Positions 7,509-14,476 of a DNA stretch of 21,500 bases are shown in pieces. Each line of letters starts with the position of its first letter. The stretch's first letter is position 1. The translations under genes and the position numbers were made by a program. The stretch lies in the NCBI GenBank assembly GCA_937941715.1, contig CALDGX010000210.1, forward strand, positions 1 through 21,500. Reading direction: 5' to 3'. The notes under the pieces were generated by a model that was not told the DNA's origin, made no database searches, and worked only from the letters and a program-made list of their open reading frames with translations. Source of the stretch: an uncultured Chloracidobacterium sp. (lineage in GTDB: Bacteria > Acidobacteriota > Blastocatellia > Pyrinomonadales > Pyrinomonadaceae).

Positions 7509-7570
7509 CTATACGAAATACAACAATAAAATCAAACTAAAATGGTAAAACTATATGATTCTATACGATT
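7509..7570 (-). repeat. Three head-to-tail copies of a 10-bp motif, probable operator
   Basis: On the + strand ctatatgatt (7551-7560) and ctatacgatt (7561-7570) stand in immediate tandem, and ctatacgaaa is at 7509-7518. The copies start 10 and 42 bp apart, close to whole turns of the helix, so they face the same side of DNA. They lie directly upstream of the helix-turn-helix/Mop gene, the last copy ending 8 nt before its ATG. BldC-type domains are known to bind direct repeats cooperatively, so autoregulation is the natural reading; this is an inference. Confidence 0.65.
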
Positions 7571-7586
7571 TAATTTAAATTTGCAA
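7558..7586 (-). promoter_or_regulatory. Sigma-70-type promoter of the HTH/Mop gene
   Basis: Read on the - strand: -35 TTGCAA (7586-7581), a 17-bp spacer, and -10 TAGAAT (7563-7558). The tandem operator copies at 7551-7570 cover the -10 element, so a bound protein would block the promoter. Confidence 0.55.
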
Positions 7587-7649
7587 CAAATTTTGACGAG
7601 TTTTTGGCGTTTTGGGGGCCGAGTCTTATGTCAGGCCGCATCACCGTTC

Positions 7650-7687
7650 ACAAAAAGAAAAATGGCCTCTCATTGCTGAAAGGCCAT
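7650..7687 (-). terminator. Rho-independent terminator after the sigma-factor gene
   Basis: On the - strand a perfect 7-bp stem, ATGGCCT with AGGCCAT (7687-7681 and 7668-7662), is followed by TTTTTCTTTTTG. It lies 22 bp beyond the stop of the sigma-factor gene. The remaining 7571-7649 stretch is AT-rich upstream DNA of the Mop gene. Confidence 0.8.
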
Positions 7688-7709
7688 ACTTCAAGATCGG
7701 TCTGATCAC

Positions 7710-8381
7710 CTACACACTTATTCCGACGAGGCGGGGATTGGCTTTCTTCTTGAGCAGTTTCTGCAGTTTCAGCCTTGCCTTGTGCAGCTGCGATTTTGAT
7801 GTGCCGACCGAGCATCCGAGGATGCGGGCGACCTCCTCGTGTTCGAAGCCCTCGACGTCGTGGAGCACAAATACATTCTTGTATCCGGCCGGAAGCTGCT
7901 CGATGGCGTTGTCGAGTGCGATCTTGTCGACGATCTGCATCTTCATCGGGTTATTGCTGCCGGCGACGATCTGGTCAGGCGTCTCGCCTTCCTCGGTCGT
8001 CTTTTCGAATTTTACGTTTCGCTTGCGAAAGTGCATCAGCACCTGATTGACCGTCATACGGTGGAGCCAGGTCGTAAACGCCGAATCGCCGCGAAAGCTG
8101 CCGATCTTGCGATAGAGCTGTATAAAGACGTCCTGCGTCAGGTCCTCGGCCTCCGAGGCGTTCTGCAGCATCCTGAGGCAGATCGAATACACCCGGCGAT
8201 GATGGCGTGTGTAGATCTCCTCAAAGGCCCCCATGTCGCCCGTGCCCGCCAACTGGGTCAGTTGAAAGTCCGCTGCCGTTTTGAGATCGCCGACGGCTGA
8301 ATCCATCGGGAAGCTCACATTGTCTGTTTCGACGCCCTGCTCGCTGTGAAAAACCGGAAAAGTTAATGTATCTGTGGTCAT
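7710..8381 (-). CDS. ECF-like sigma-70 family RNA polymerase sigma factor
   Basis: About 223 residues from the ATG at 8381. The longer reading from 8483 is rejected because GAGGGGGGAAAT sits just before this ATG. After a non-conserved acidic N-terminus of about 40 residues, sigma region 2 runs from AFEEIYTRHHRRVYSICLRM through ASEAEDLTQDVFIQLYRKI to STFTTWLHRM-like FTTWLHRMTVNQVL. Region 4 follows a short linker (LDNAIEQLPAGYKNVFVLHD, then VARILGCSVGTSKSQLHKAR), including the helix-turn-helix that reads the -35. Regions 1 and 3 are absent, as in the extracytoplasmic-function group. No anti-sigma gene with a recognisable zinc-binding domain is adjacent; the divergent gene encodes a membrane-anchored secreted protein, which might or might not be connected. 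Confidence 0.9.
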   Translation of the reverse strand: MTTDTLTFPVFHSEQGVETDNVSFPMDSAVGDLKTAADFQLTQLAGTGDMGAFEEIYTRHHRRVYSICLRMLQNASEAEDLTQDVFIQLYRKIGSFRGDSAFTTWLHRMTVNQVLMHFRKRNVKFEKTTEEGETPDQIVAGSNNPMKMQIVDKIALDNAIEQLPAGYKNVFVLHDVEGFEHEEVARILGCSVGTSKSQLHKARLKLQKLLKKKANPRLVGISV

Positions 8382-8560
8382 TGTATTTCCCCCCTCGCCG
8401 AGTACATATTCAATTGCCGTGCCAAACCCCGGGTCAACATTAATAAAGTCCGCCGGCCAATAAAAAAGATACCTTTGGGCCAATATTTACGGACATATTT
8501 TCAAGTTCGCCGGTCATCATAAAATAGATTCGAAAACCCTCTGATCGACGAGTGCGTCAG

Positions 8561-8572
8561 ATCGTATACGAT
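8561..8572. promoter_or_regulatory. 12-bp perfect palindrome containing the TATACGAT motif
   Basis: ATCGTATACGAT reads the same on both strands and lies in the 293-bp gap between the divergent sigma-factor and membrane-protein genes. Its half carries TATACGATT, the same core as the tandem motif upstream of the Mop gene about 1 kb away. It may be a second binding site for that regulator, or an unrelated palindrome. Confidence 0.35.
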
Positions 8573-8624
8573 TTGGTGCGCTTTGTTACACCAATGTCGG
8601 CAGGCGGTAAATGCCGGGCTTTAG

Positions 8625-8633
8625 TGCTAGAAT
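8625..8633 (+). promoter_or_regulatory. Possible extended -10 promoter element
   Basis: TGCTAGAAT, i.e. TGn plus TAGAAT, lies about 42 nt before the ATG of the membrane-anchored protein gene on the same strand. No good -35 is visible 17 bp upstream. Confidence 0.35.
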
Positions 8634-8674
8634 CTTAATTCTGCCGGGCGGCACCCCGTGCGGTGAGGTAATAG

Positions 8675-9436
8675 ATGAGATCGAGGGTAATATTTTTAAT
8701 GACGGCGGCGATGATCTGCCTGGCGGCACTGTCCGGCGTAATGGCCCAGTCGCCGGCGTCATCGACGAAGAGCCAGGAGGTGTCGGAATCGGACGGCATT
8801 CCGGTCCTCGTCAAGCATCTGCCCGATTGGGAAAAACACCGCGACCAAACGACATTTATCACCGATACGGCGACGCTGAAAAAGACCCTCGGCGACAAGC
8901 CGCTGATCGATCTCGTCGAATTGACCGCCGGTGCCGAGGCAGTGACCGCCCCGTATCCGGCCGGAACGCTGCTGATCGTGGAGTACACGACGCCGCAGGT
9001 GTCGGTCGAGGCGGACGGCCGTTTTACGGCCCGGCTCGCCGACCTCGGCGACAACCGCACAGCGTACCGACGTATCGGCAACTATAGCGTGTTTGTTTTT
9101 GACAGCAGCGATCCGGCGGCCGCAAACGCCCTTATCGATCAGGTCAAGTACGAAAAGAACGTTCAGTGGCTGGGTGACGACCCGTTTCTGTTAAGGCGTG
9201 CCGAACGAGCCTTTATCAACACGACATCCGGCATCTTTACATCGACGGTGGCGGTGATCTTGATCGGTATCGGCCTGTCGATCATCGGCGGCCTGATGGT
9301 GGGGATCATTTATTTCAGGCTCCGCGTCAAACGGCGTGCCGCGATGACGACATTTACCGACGCCGGCGGCATGACCCGCCTCAATCTCGACGGCTATACG
9401 CCCGAGATACTGCCCGAAAGACTGCTTGGCGACTAG
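8675..9436 (+). CDS. Secreted protein with C-terminal membrane anchor, unknown function
   Basis: 253 residues. A signal peptide covers about 1-24 (MRSRVIF, hydrophobic stretch, GVMAQ). An exported alpha/beta domain (about 40-180) follows with LPDWEKHRDQ, LLIVEYTTPQ, YRRIGNYSVFVFDSSD and KYEKNVQWLGDDPF. One transmembrane helix (about 190-214, VAVILIGIGLSIIGGLMVGII) then a basic stop-transfer RLRVKRR and a 35-residue cytoplasmic tail complete it. I believe similar proteins occur in Acidobacteriota but I do not know a function. GAGG 6 nt upstream supports the start. The stop codon TAG overlaps the stop of the convergent aminotransferase gene in a shared CTAG. It is divergent from the sigma-factor gene, so a partner role is possible but not shown. 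Confidence 0.75.
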   Translation: MRSRVIFLMTAAMICLAALSGVMAQSPASSTKSQEVSESDGIPVLVKHLPDWEKHRDQTTFITDTATLKKTLGDKPLIDLVELTAGAEAVTAPYPAGTLLIVEYTTPQVSVEADGRFTARLADLGDNRTAYRRIGNYSVFVFDSSDPAAANALIDQVKYEKNVQWLGDDPFLLRRAERAFINTTSGIFTSTVAVILIGIGLSIIGGLMVGIIYFRLRVKRRAAMTTFTDAGGMTRLNLDGYTPEILPERLLGD

Positions 9437-10557
9437 GGCATCGCATCGAGCAGTTTCTCGACATCACTCGCATTATTATAAAAGTGCGGAGCTATCCGCA
9501 GGCGGTCGCCGCGGGGGCTGACGATGACGTCGTGCGCCTGCAGTTCGGCCGCAACCTGATTAGATGTCAGGCCGCCGCGATGTCTGACGCAGACGATCTG
9601 CGAGCGTTCGCCCGGCAGGCGTGAACTGACGATCTCATAGTCGCGTCCGGCAAGGCCGTCGCACATCTGGTCCGAAAGTCCGGCGAGATGTGCCTCGATG
9701 CGCCCGGCACCGGCCGCGTGGAGCAGCGAGAGGCTTTGCTCAAGCCCGTAAAAGAGTGACGACGGCCCGGTGCCGCTTTCCCACGCCAGAGCAGCCGGCT
9801 TGAACGCTTGTTCGCGATCGGCGAAATCCCATGGTTCTTCGACACTGATCCAGCCGACAAGCGTCGGTTCGACGCGTTCGCGTGCCCGATCCGACAGATA
9901 GATGATGCCGCAGCCCTCGGGCGCACAGAGCCATTTATGGCTCGCACCGCATGCCGCGTCGACGAACTGCGCCGGCAGGTCAAACGGCATCGCTCCAAAA
10001 CCCTGAATAATATCGACGCAAAACAGTGCGTCAGCAGCGCGTGCGGCACGCCCGACGCGTTCGAGGTCGGCCCGGAAACCCGAAGCGAACTGGACCGCAC
10101 TAAGGGCGACGACGCGTGTGTCGGCGTCGATCATCGAGATCAGGCTGTCGATTTCGACGCGTCCGCCGATCTCACCGCACAGCCGGAGTTCCACGCCGTA
10201 AGCGTCGCGGATTCGCCGCCAGGGGTAGAAGTTCGCCGGGAATTCGCCGTCAAAGCTGACGATGTTATCGCCCGGGCGCCATTTCAATCCGTTTGCGATC
10301 GAGGCGAATCCGTCGGAAGTATTTCGAACGAATGCGACCTGGTCGCCGCGAACATTGAGCATTTCGGCAACGAGGGTCCGGCAGCGGTCTTTGGTCGCGA
10401 CCCACTGAGGATAGTGCAGCGAACCGTGCCCGGCGACGTCGCGAAGCTGCGATGTTATGGCCTCGACCGCTCGTGTCGGCATTGGCGAAACGGCCGCACT
10501 GTTTAGGTACGCATACTGCTCGAGTATTGGAAACTCGGCCCTGATGTCCTGATCCAT
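9433..10557 (-). CDS. PLP-dependent aminotransferase class V family protein
   Basis: 374 residues, the usual size for the class V (cysteine desulfurase / isopenicillin-N-epimerase-like) fold. LNSAAVSPMP near the N-terminus is the typical substrate-site loop. RNTSDGFASIANGL (78-91) binds the phosphate. Asp182 and Gln185 (CVDIIQGFGA) contact the pyridine ring and imidazole region, and Lys208 in GASHKWLCAPEG is the Schiff-base lysine. The C-terminal domain has VSPRGDRLRIAPHFYNN, the substrate-carboxylate arginine region. The cysteine loop of true cysteine desulfurases is not apparent, so an epimerase, kynureninase-like or selenocysteine-lyase-like role is equally open. It is cytoplasmic and monocistronic. 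The start ATG lacks a clear Shine-Dalgarno. It is divergent from the SRAP gene. Confidence 0.85.
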   Translation of the reverse strand: MDQDIRAEFPILEQYAYLNSAAVSPMPTRAVEAITSQLRDVAGHGSLHYPQWVATKDRCRTLVAEMLNVRGDQVAFVRNTSDGFASIANGLKWRPGDNIVSFDGEFPANFYPWRRIRDAYGVELRLCGEIGGRVEIDSLISMIDADTRVVALSAVQFASGFRADLERVGRAARAADALFCVDIIQGFGAMPFDLPAQFVDAACGASHKWLCAPEGCGIIYLSDRARERVEPTLVGWISVEEPWDFADREQAFKPAALAWESGTGPSSLFYGLEQSLSLLHAAGAGRIEAHLAGLSDQMCDGLAGRDYEIVSSRLPGERSQIVCVRHRGGLTSNQVAAELQAHDVIVSPRGDRLRIAPHFYNNASDVEKLLDAMP

Positions 10558-10647
10558 AATTTTAGAAGTATCACCGCGGCGGCCCGAAATAACAAGCGGG
10601 CGGCGGCCGTTAAACTCCGGGCCGTTTTCGTGGCAGAATAGAGCGAT

Positions 10648-11277
10648 ATGTGCGGACGAGCATCACAGCGCGGACGGCGCGAAGATTTTAAGAACTACGT
10701 TTACGAGTTTGACCCGCAGGGCGATCTGTTTCGCGGCAATATCAAACCGACCCAGGATGTCAGCATCGTCATCAGCGATCGCGGCGAGGTGCGCAATGTC
10801 GATGCCCGCTGGTGGTGTCAGTTTGACGGCGCTAAGGAGTGGAGCACCAAGTATGCGACGTTCAACGCCAACATCGAACGGCTCGAGTCGAGCCCGATGT
10901 GGCGCGGCCTGCTCAAGAGCAAACGCTGTCTGATGCCGGTCACGAGCTTCTACGAATGGCCCGAAAAGGGCAAACCGCCGCTCGAGATATTTGCCAACGG
11001 CGGCCACCCGTTCGCCCTCGCGGGGCTGTGGTCAAACTGGTTTGAGAACGGCGAAAGGCGGCAGTCATTTGCGGTCATTACCACCGCGGCGAATGAATTT
11101 ATGTCGGCATACCACCGCGCGATGCCCGTCATCCTGGAGTCGAAAGATCTGCAGAAACTGTGGCTGCTCGACGGCGGAATGGACGTGTTGCGCGGCTTTG
11201 AATGTCACCTGACGGGCGAGCGACTCGCCGATAAGATCGAAAACGTATATCCCGACCGGGACGACGACACTGATTGA
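10648..11277 (+). CDS. SRAP-domain protein (YedK/HMCES family), abasic-site DNA shield
   Basis: 209 residues and one SRAP domain. Cys2 directly follows the initiator Met (MCGR), as needed for the thiazolidine crosslink to abasic sites in single-stranded DNA. Other family positions: Asn31 (NIKPTQ, usually NIAPTQ), Asn73, Glu103 (SFYEWP) and His156 (YHRAMPVIL). The usual NAR motif reads Asn73-Ala-Asn75, so the arginine that contacts DNA in YedK appears to be Asn. The protein would protect abasic sites at stalled forks and is cytoplasmic. The Shine-Dalgarno is weak (AGAG). It stands alone, with 100 bp to the next gene. Confidence in the family is high; the effect of the Arg change is unknown. 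Confidence 0.9.
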   Translation: MCGRASQRGRREDFKNYVYEFDPQGDLFRGNIKPTQDVSIVISDRGEVRNVDARWWCQFDGAKEWSTKYATFNANIERLESSPMWRGLLKSKRCLMPVTSFYEWPEKGKPPLEIFANGGHPFALAGLWSNWFENGERRQSFAVITTAANEFMSAYHRAMPVILESKDLQKLWLLDGGMDVLRGFECHLTGERLADKIENVYPDRDDDTD

Positions 11278-11377
11278 TTCAATTTTCGGCGGGCATATGC
11301 TATGCTCATTGCGTTCAAACAACAGTATCTTTCTGTGACTAGAATAATTTTGGCAACTACTTCGGAGGAGTACTTAA

Positions 11378-11707
11378 ATGGCAGGAAAATTTGAATTAAA
11401 AGTATCGAGCAATGGTAAGTATCATTTCAATCTGAAAGCCGGAAATGGCCAGATCATCCTTTCCAGCGAAATGTATGAATCAAAAGCGGCCGCCGAGAAC
11501 GGCATCGCTTCGGTCAAGAAGAATGCCGGCGACGACGCCCGTTACGAGCGTAAGGAATCGTCGAGCGGAAAGCCGTACTTTAATCTTAAGGCCTCGAACG
11601 GGCAGGTCATCGGCAAGAGCGAAATGTACGAGTCGGCCGCATCGATGGAGAACGGCATCGAGTCAGTAAAGAAGAACGGCCCGGACGCCGATACAGTCGA
11701 AGTCTAG
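11378..11707 (+). CDS. YegP-like DUF1508 protein with two repeats
   Basis: 109 residues made of two DUF1508 repeats. Repeat 1 (about 3-50) has GKYHFNLKAGNGQIILSSE, MYESKAAAENGIASVKKN. Repeat 2 (about 54-101) has GKPYFNLKASNGQVIGKSE, MYESAASMENGIESVKKN. The two repeats are very alike, a clear internal duplication. This is the E. coli YegP arrangement; the biochemical role of the family is not established. A strong GGAGGAG 7 nt before the ATG and a terminator right after the stop suggest a well-translated single-gene transcript. Confidence 0.9.
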   Translation: MAGKFELKVSSNGKYHFNLKAGNGQIILSSEMYESKAAAENGIASVKKNAGDDARYERKESSSGKPYFNLKASNGQVIGKSEMYESAASMENGIESVKKNGPDADTVEV

Positions 11708-11733
11708 TATTCAGATAGATCAAACCGATCAGG

Positions 11734-11767
11734 ATAGCCCTTGCCGCAGGCTTGGGCTATTATTTTG
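11734..11767 (+). terminator. Rho-independent terminator after the YegP-like gene
   Basis: ATAGCCC (11734-11740) pairs with GGGCTAT (11754-11760), with a further GCC/GGC stem past a T-T internal loop, followed by TATTTTG. Its T-run ends only 7 bp before the DUF1343 start codon, so that gene has either no separate promoter or one that overlaps this hairpin. Confidence 0.8.
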
Positions 11768-11774
11768 TCTAGTT

Positions 11775-12956
11775 ATGAGTAAACAGAGAACCCGTCTCGG
11801 CGTCGAACGCCTATTGGATGAAAAGATCGAACTGATCCGCGGCCTGCGTATCGGACTGGTTTGCAATCAGGCGTCCGTGATGCCCGACACTTTTGCCCAC
11901 GCGGCAGACGTTTTTGGCGAACGCAGTGAATTTGAGCTGACGACGCTCTTCGGGCCGCAGCACGGCATACGCGGCGACGTTCAGGACAATATGATCGAGA
12001 CGCCGCATACGGTCGATGAACGTACCGGCAAGCCGGTCTATTCACTTTACAGCGAGACTCGCGAACCGACGGCCGAAATGGTCAAGGACATCGACGCCTT
12101 TGTCATCGACCTGCAGGACGTCGGCTGCCGCATCTACACGTTTGTCTATACGATGGCCAACTGTATGCGAGCGGCCAAACAGTTTGGCAAAAAGGTCGTC
12201 GTCTGTGACCGTCCGAACCCAATTAACGGCAACGCCATCGAAGGCAACATCACCGAGCACGAATTCAAATCGTTCGTCGGGCAGTTTGAAATACCGACGC
12301 GTCACGGCATGACGATCGGCGAACTCGCACGAATGTTCAACGAGCATTTCGGTATCGGCTGCGACCTCGAGGTTGTCGAAATGACGGGCTGGACGCGCGG
12401 GATGTGGGGCGACGAGACCGGATTGCCGTGGATTTTGCCTAGCCCGAACATACCGACGGTGGACAGCTGCGTCGTCTTTCCGGCGACCGTGCATATCGAG
12501 GGAACCGAGCTGAGCGAAGGCCGCGGCACGACCAAGCCGTTCGAACTGAACGGTGCACCGTACATTGACCCGTACGCGTGGGTCGATGCGCTCGACGCTT
12601 ACAAATTCGAGGGCGTCAGGTTTCGCCACGTTTTCTTCCGCCCGACCTTTCAGAAATGCGCCGAGCAGGTTTGCGGCGGCGTCCAGATCCACGTTACCGA
12701 CCGCGAGGCGTTCACGCCCGTCATCGTCGGCATCGCGATGATCAAAACCGCGTACGATATGTACACCGAGCATTTCGAATGGAAACGGGATCCTTACGAA
12801 TACGTCTTTGACATCAACCCCTTTGACGTCGTCTGCGGCACGGACAAGATCCGAAAACAGATCGAAAGCGGCGCTTCGCTAGCCGAGATCGAAGATAGCT
12901 GGGTGTCTGGTCTACAGAATTTTATCGAGATCAGACAGCCTTTTTTGCTGTACTAG
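11775..12956 (+). CDS. DUF1343 / NamZ-like exo-beta-N-acetylmuramidase family protein
   Basis: 393 residues, full length for DUF1343. Family motifs in order: GLVCNQASV (about 27-35), TLFGPQHGIRG (57-67), VYSLYSETREPT, VIDLQDVGCRIYTFVYTMAN, VCDRPNPI, PTRHGMTIGELA, WILPSPNIPT, and EGTELSEGRGTTKPFELNGA. The characterised member, NamZ of Bacillus subtilis, removes non-reducing-end N-acetylmuramic acid from peptidoglycan fragments. Unlike most members, this one shows no signal peptide (MSKQRTRLGVERLLDEK), so it may act in the cytoplasm on recovered muropeptides. No Shine-Dalgarno is visible before the ATG, and the YegP terminator is immediately upstream. Its 3' end is duplicated, in decayed form, beyond the Fic gene at about 14209. 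It is convergent with Fic, 5 bp between stops. Confidence 0.9.
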   Translation: MSKQRTRLGVERLLDEKIELIRGLRIGLVCNQASVMPDTFAHAADVFGERSEFELTTLFGPQHGIRGDVQDNMIETPHTVDERTGKPVYSLYSETREPTAEMVKDIDAFVIDLQDVGCRIYTFVYTMANCMRAAKQFGKKVVVCDRPNPINGNAIEGNITEHEFKSFVGQFEIPTRHGMTIGELARMFNEHFGIGCDLEVVEMTGWTRGMWGDETGLPWILPSPNIPTVDSCVVFPATVHIEGTELSEGRGTTKPFELNGAPYIDPYAWVDALDAYKFEGVRFRHVFFRPTFQKCAEQVCGGVQIHVTDREAFTPVIVGIAMIKTAYDMYTEHFEWKRDPYEYVFDINPFDVVCGTDKIRKQIESGASLAEIEDSWVSGLQNFIEIRQPFLLY

Positions 12957-12961
12957 TTTTC

Positions 12962-14107
12962 CTATTCAAAAAGCTTGATGTAAGGATCAAATATAAACAC
13001 TTGATTTCGTACATTTCCAGTGATCTCACGTAGATAACGTCGCTCTCTGAAGGTGTTTACCAATTCACTAGCGGCCTTTTTGCTTAAATTACATATTTCT
13101 TGGACCTCGGTTTTCGTGACTACAGGGTCTCTGAACATCGCGTTGATAAGACTGGATGCAGAATTACTGCGTTTACCAAGCTCTTTTGATATCTCATTTT
13201 CCAGATCAGCTTTTAGAATCATAATTCCTTTCAGCGTCTCGACGGCTTGGGTAGCTGTTTGCTCAACGCCAACAAGAAAATATTTAAGCCACGTCAACAG
13301 ATCATTTCTTTCACGAACCCGCGTCAAATTGTCATAGTAGAGGCTCTTATTTCGTTCGAAAAAGTACGATAAATAGAGCAAGGGCTTTTCCAGGATTTTT
13401 TCACTGACAAGATAGAGAGGGATCAAAAGCCGACCGACTCGTCCGTTTCCATCGAGAAAAGGGTGAATAGTTTCAAATTGATAGTGTGCAAGACCTATAC
13501 GTATCAGGGATGGGACATGAATGGTACGATTGTGTAGAAATTTTTCTAAATCACTCATTAAATCTTGCACATAGATATGCGCCGGCGGTATGAAAACTGC
13601 ATCAGCTGGAGAAGCTCCGCCGATCCAATTTTGACTTGTTCGGAATTCCCCCGGTGTTTTATCCTCGCCTCTAACCCCTTGCATGAGAGTCTCGTGCGAA
13701 TTTCTCAGCAGTCTCGATGAAAGTGGCAGCGTTTCCAGCGATTCAATAGCATTATTTAATGCCTGCGTATAATTTTGGACTTCGCGCCAGTCATCTCGTT
13801 TTTCTGGACTGATTTCTTCAAATGGCAACAACGCCTCATTCATGGTTGTTTGAGTTCCTTCAATACGACTCGAAATTACCGCCTCTTTTGTAACGTGAAG
13901 GTGAATAAATAAGTCGATATTTGGAACAAGTCTCGCGAATGAGTTGAGTTCGCCCAGTTTGATCGATGCTCTTTCGAGTCGTTCGTTTAGAGAACCGTCG
14001 GTCCACTGCCATTGATGATTGATCGTATTCGGAACAAAATAACGATAATCGTACCCGTTTTCGAACGTGCCCGCCTTAAATCTCTCGATATGTTTGATGT
14101 CTTGCAT
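12962..14107 (-). CDS. Fic-family protein (AMP-transferase), class II with N-terminal inhibitory motif
   Basis: 381 residues from the ATG at 14107; a longer reading begins with GTG at 14137 and has no support. Catalytic Fic motif HPFLDGNGRVGR at 215-226 gives His215, Asp219 and Arg226. An N-terminal inhibitory helix Ser79-xxx-Glu83-Gly84 (SSRIEG) fits class II Fic proteins, in which Glu blocks productive ATP binding. The substrate flap is FIPPAHIYVQD (172-182). A C-terminal winged-helix-like region (about 315-381, VVTKTEVQEICNLSKKAASE) follows. Fic enzymes transfer AMP to hydroxyl groups of target proteins and often act as toxins or stress regulators. No separate antitoxin gene is seen, which fits an internal inhibitory helix. 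The DNA is AT-richer than its neighbours, suggesting later arrival. A palindrome-rich stretch covers its upstream region. Confidence 0.92.
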   Translation of the reverse strand: MQDIKHIERFKAGTFENGYDYRYFVPNTINHQWQWTDGSLNERLERASIKLGELNSFARLVPNIDLFIHLHVTKEAVISSRIEGTQTTMNEALLPFEEISPEKRDDWREVQNYTQALNNAIESLETLPLSSRLLRNSHETLMQGVRGEDKTPGEFRTSQNWIGGASPADAVFIPPAHIYVQDLMSDLEKFLHNRTIHVPSLIRIGLAHYQFETIHPFLDGNGRVGRLLIPLYLVSEKILEKPLLYLSYFFERNKSLYYDNLTRVRERNDLLTWLKYFLVGVEQTATQAVETLKGIMILKADLENEISKELGKRSNSASSLINAMFRDPVVTKTEVQEICNLSKKAASELVNTFRERRYLREITGNVRNQVFIFDPYIKLFE

Positions 14108-14116
14108 GTTGATACG

Positions 14117-14188
14117 AAAGTAAACCCAACTTGTCACAAGTTTACTTTAGCTGCTTAAGATAAACTTAGCAAGAAATAAGTTTACTTT
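14117..14188. repeat. Repeated and inverted AAAGTAAAC/GTTTACTTT motifs upstream of fic
   Basis: AAAGTAAAC (14117-14125) and GTTTACTTT (14140-14148) form a perfect inverted repeat. A further GTTTACTTT is at 14180-14188. Between them TAAACTTA (14161-14168) pairs with TAAGTTTA (14177-14184), and AACTTG-tca-CAAGTT spans 14128-14142. All lie within 85 bp of the Fic start codon, and the last copy sits near the edge of the DUF1343 remnant. They are probably operators for a regulator, perhaps the Fic protein's own winged-helix region; equally they could be a footprint of element insertion. Confidence 0.55.
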
Positions 14189-14208
14189 GCTCAATATGAG
14201 ATCGATAG

Positions 14209-14397
14209 GACGACAAATATGAATTCGGTCATAATCCGTTCGACGTCATCGGCACCGACAAGATCCGTAAACCGATCGAAAGAGGCGTTTCACTTGTCTA
14301 TATCGAGTCGAATTGGGCAAAGGGTCCGAACGACCTTGCCCCGATTTTAAGCCCATGTTTGCTGTATTTGATAGCTGTTCGAACTGCCATAAACTAA
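14209..14397 (+). pseudogene. Decayed 3' end of a second DUF1343/NamZ-like gene
   Basis: Read in frame from 14209, the translation contains NPFDVIGTDKIRKPIERG, SLVYIESNW and a tail ending CLLY, matching the C-terminus of the intact neighbour (NPFDVVCGTDKIRKQIESG, SLAEIEDSW, FLLY). By hand about 26 of 46 residues are identical, with one codon missing. An in-frame TAG stands at 14206-14208, there is no start codon, and the original stop is lost, so the frame runs 10 codons further to TAA at 14395. The first ~340 codons of the gene are gone. The orientation is the same as the intact gene 1.25 kb away, with only the Fic gene between. Confidence 0.85.
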
Positions 14398-14476
14398 ATG
14401 AGCCGAAGAGGTCTGATTAAGGGATTGGCTCCGGGTTTTTCAGTTGGTGATGTCTGCGAAGCACAAATTGGCAAAA

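Noticed and set aside
12042..12773. Long open frame on - opposite the DUF1343 gene
   Set aside because: It mirrors a gene with strong family motifs; the translation has no recognisable domain and is a shadow.
12957..14476. A toxin-antitoxin pair around the Fic gene
   Set aside because: No small antitoxin gene is found next to it, and the inhibitory SxxxEG helix is within the Fic protein itself.
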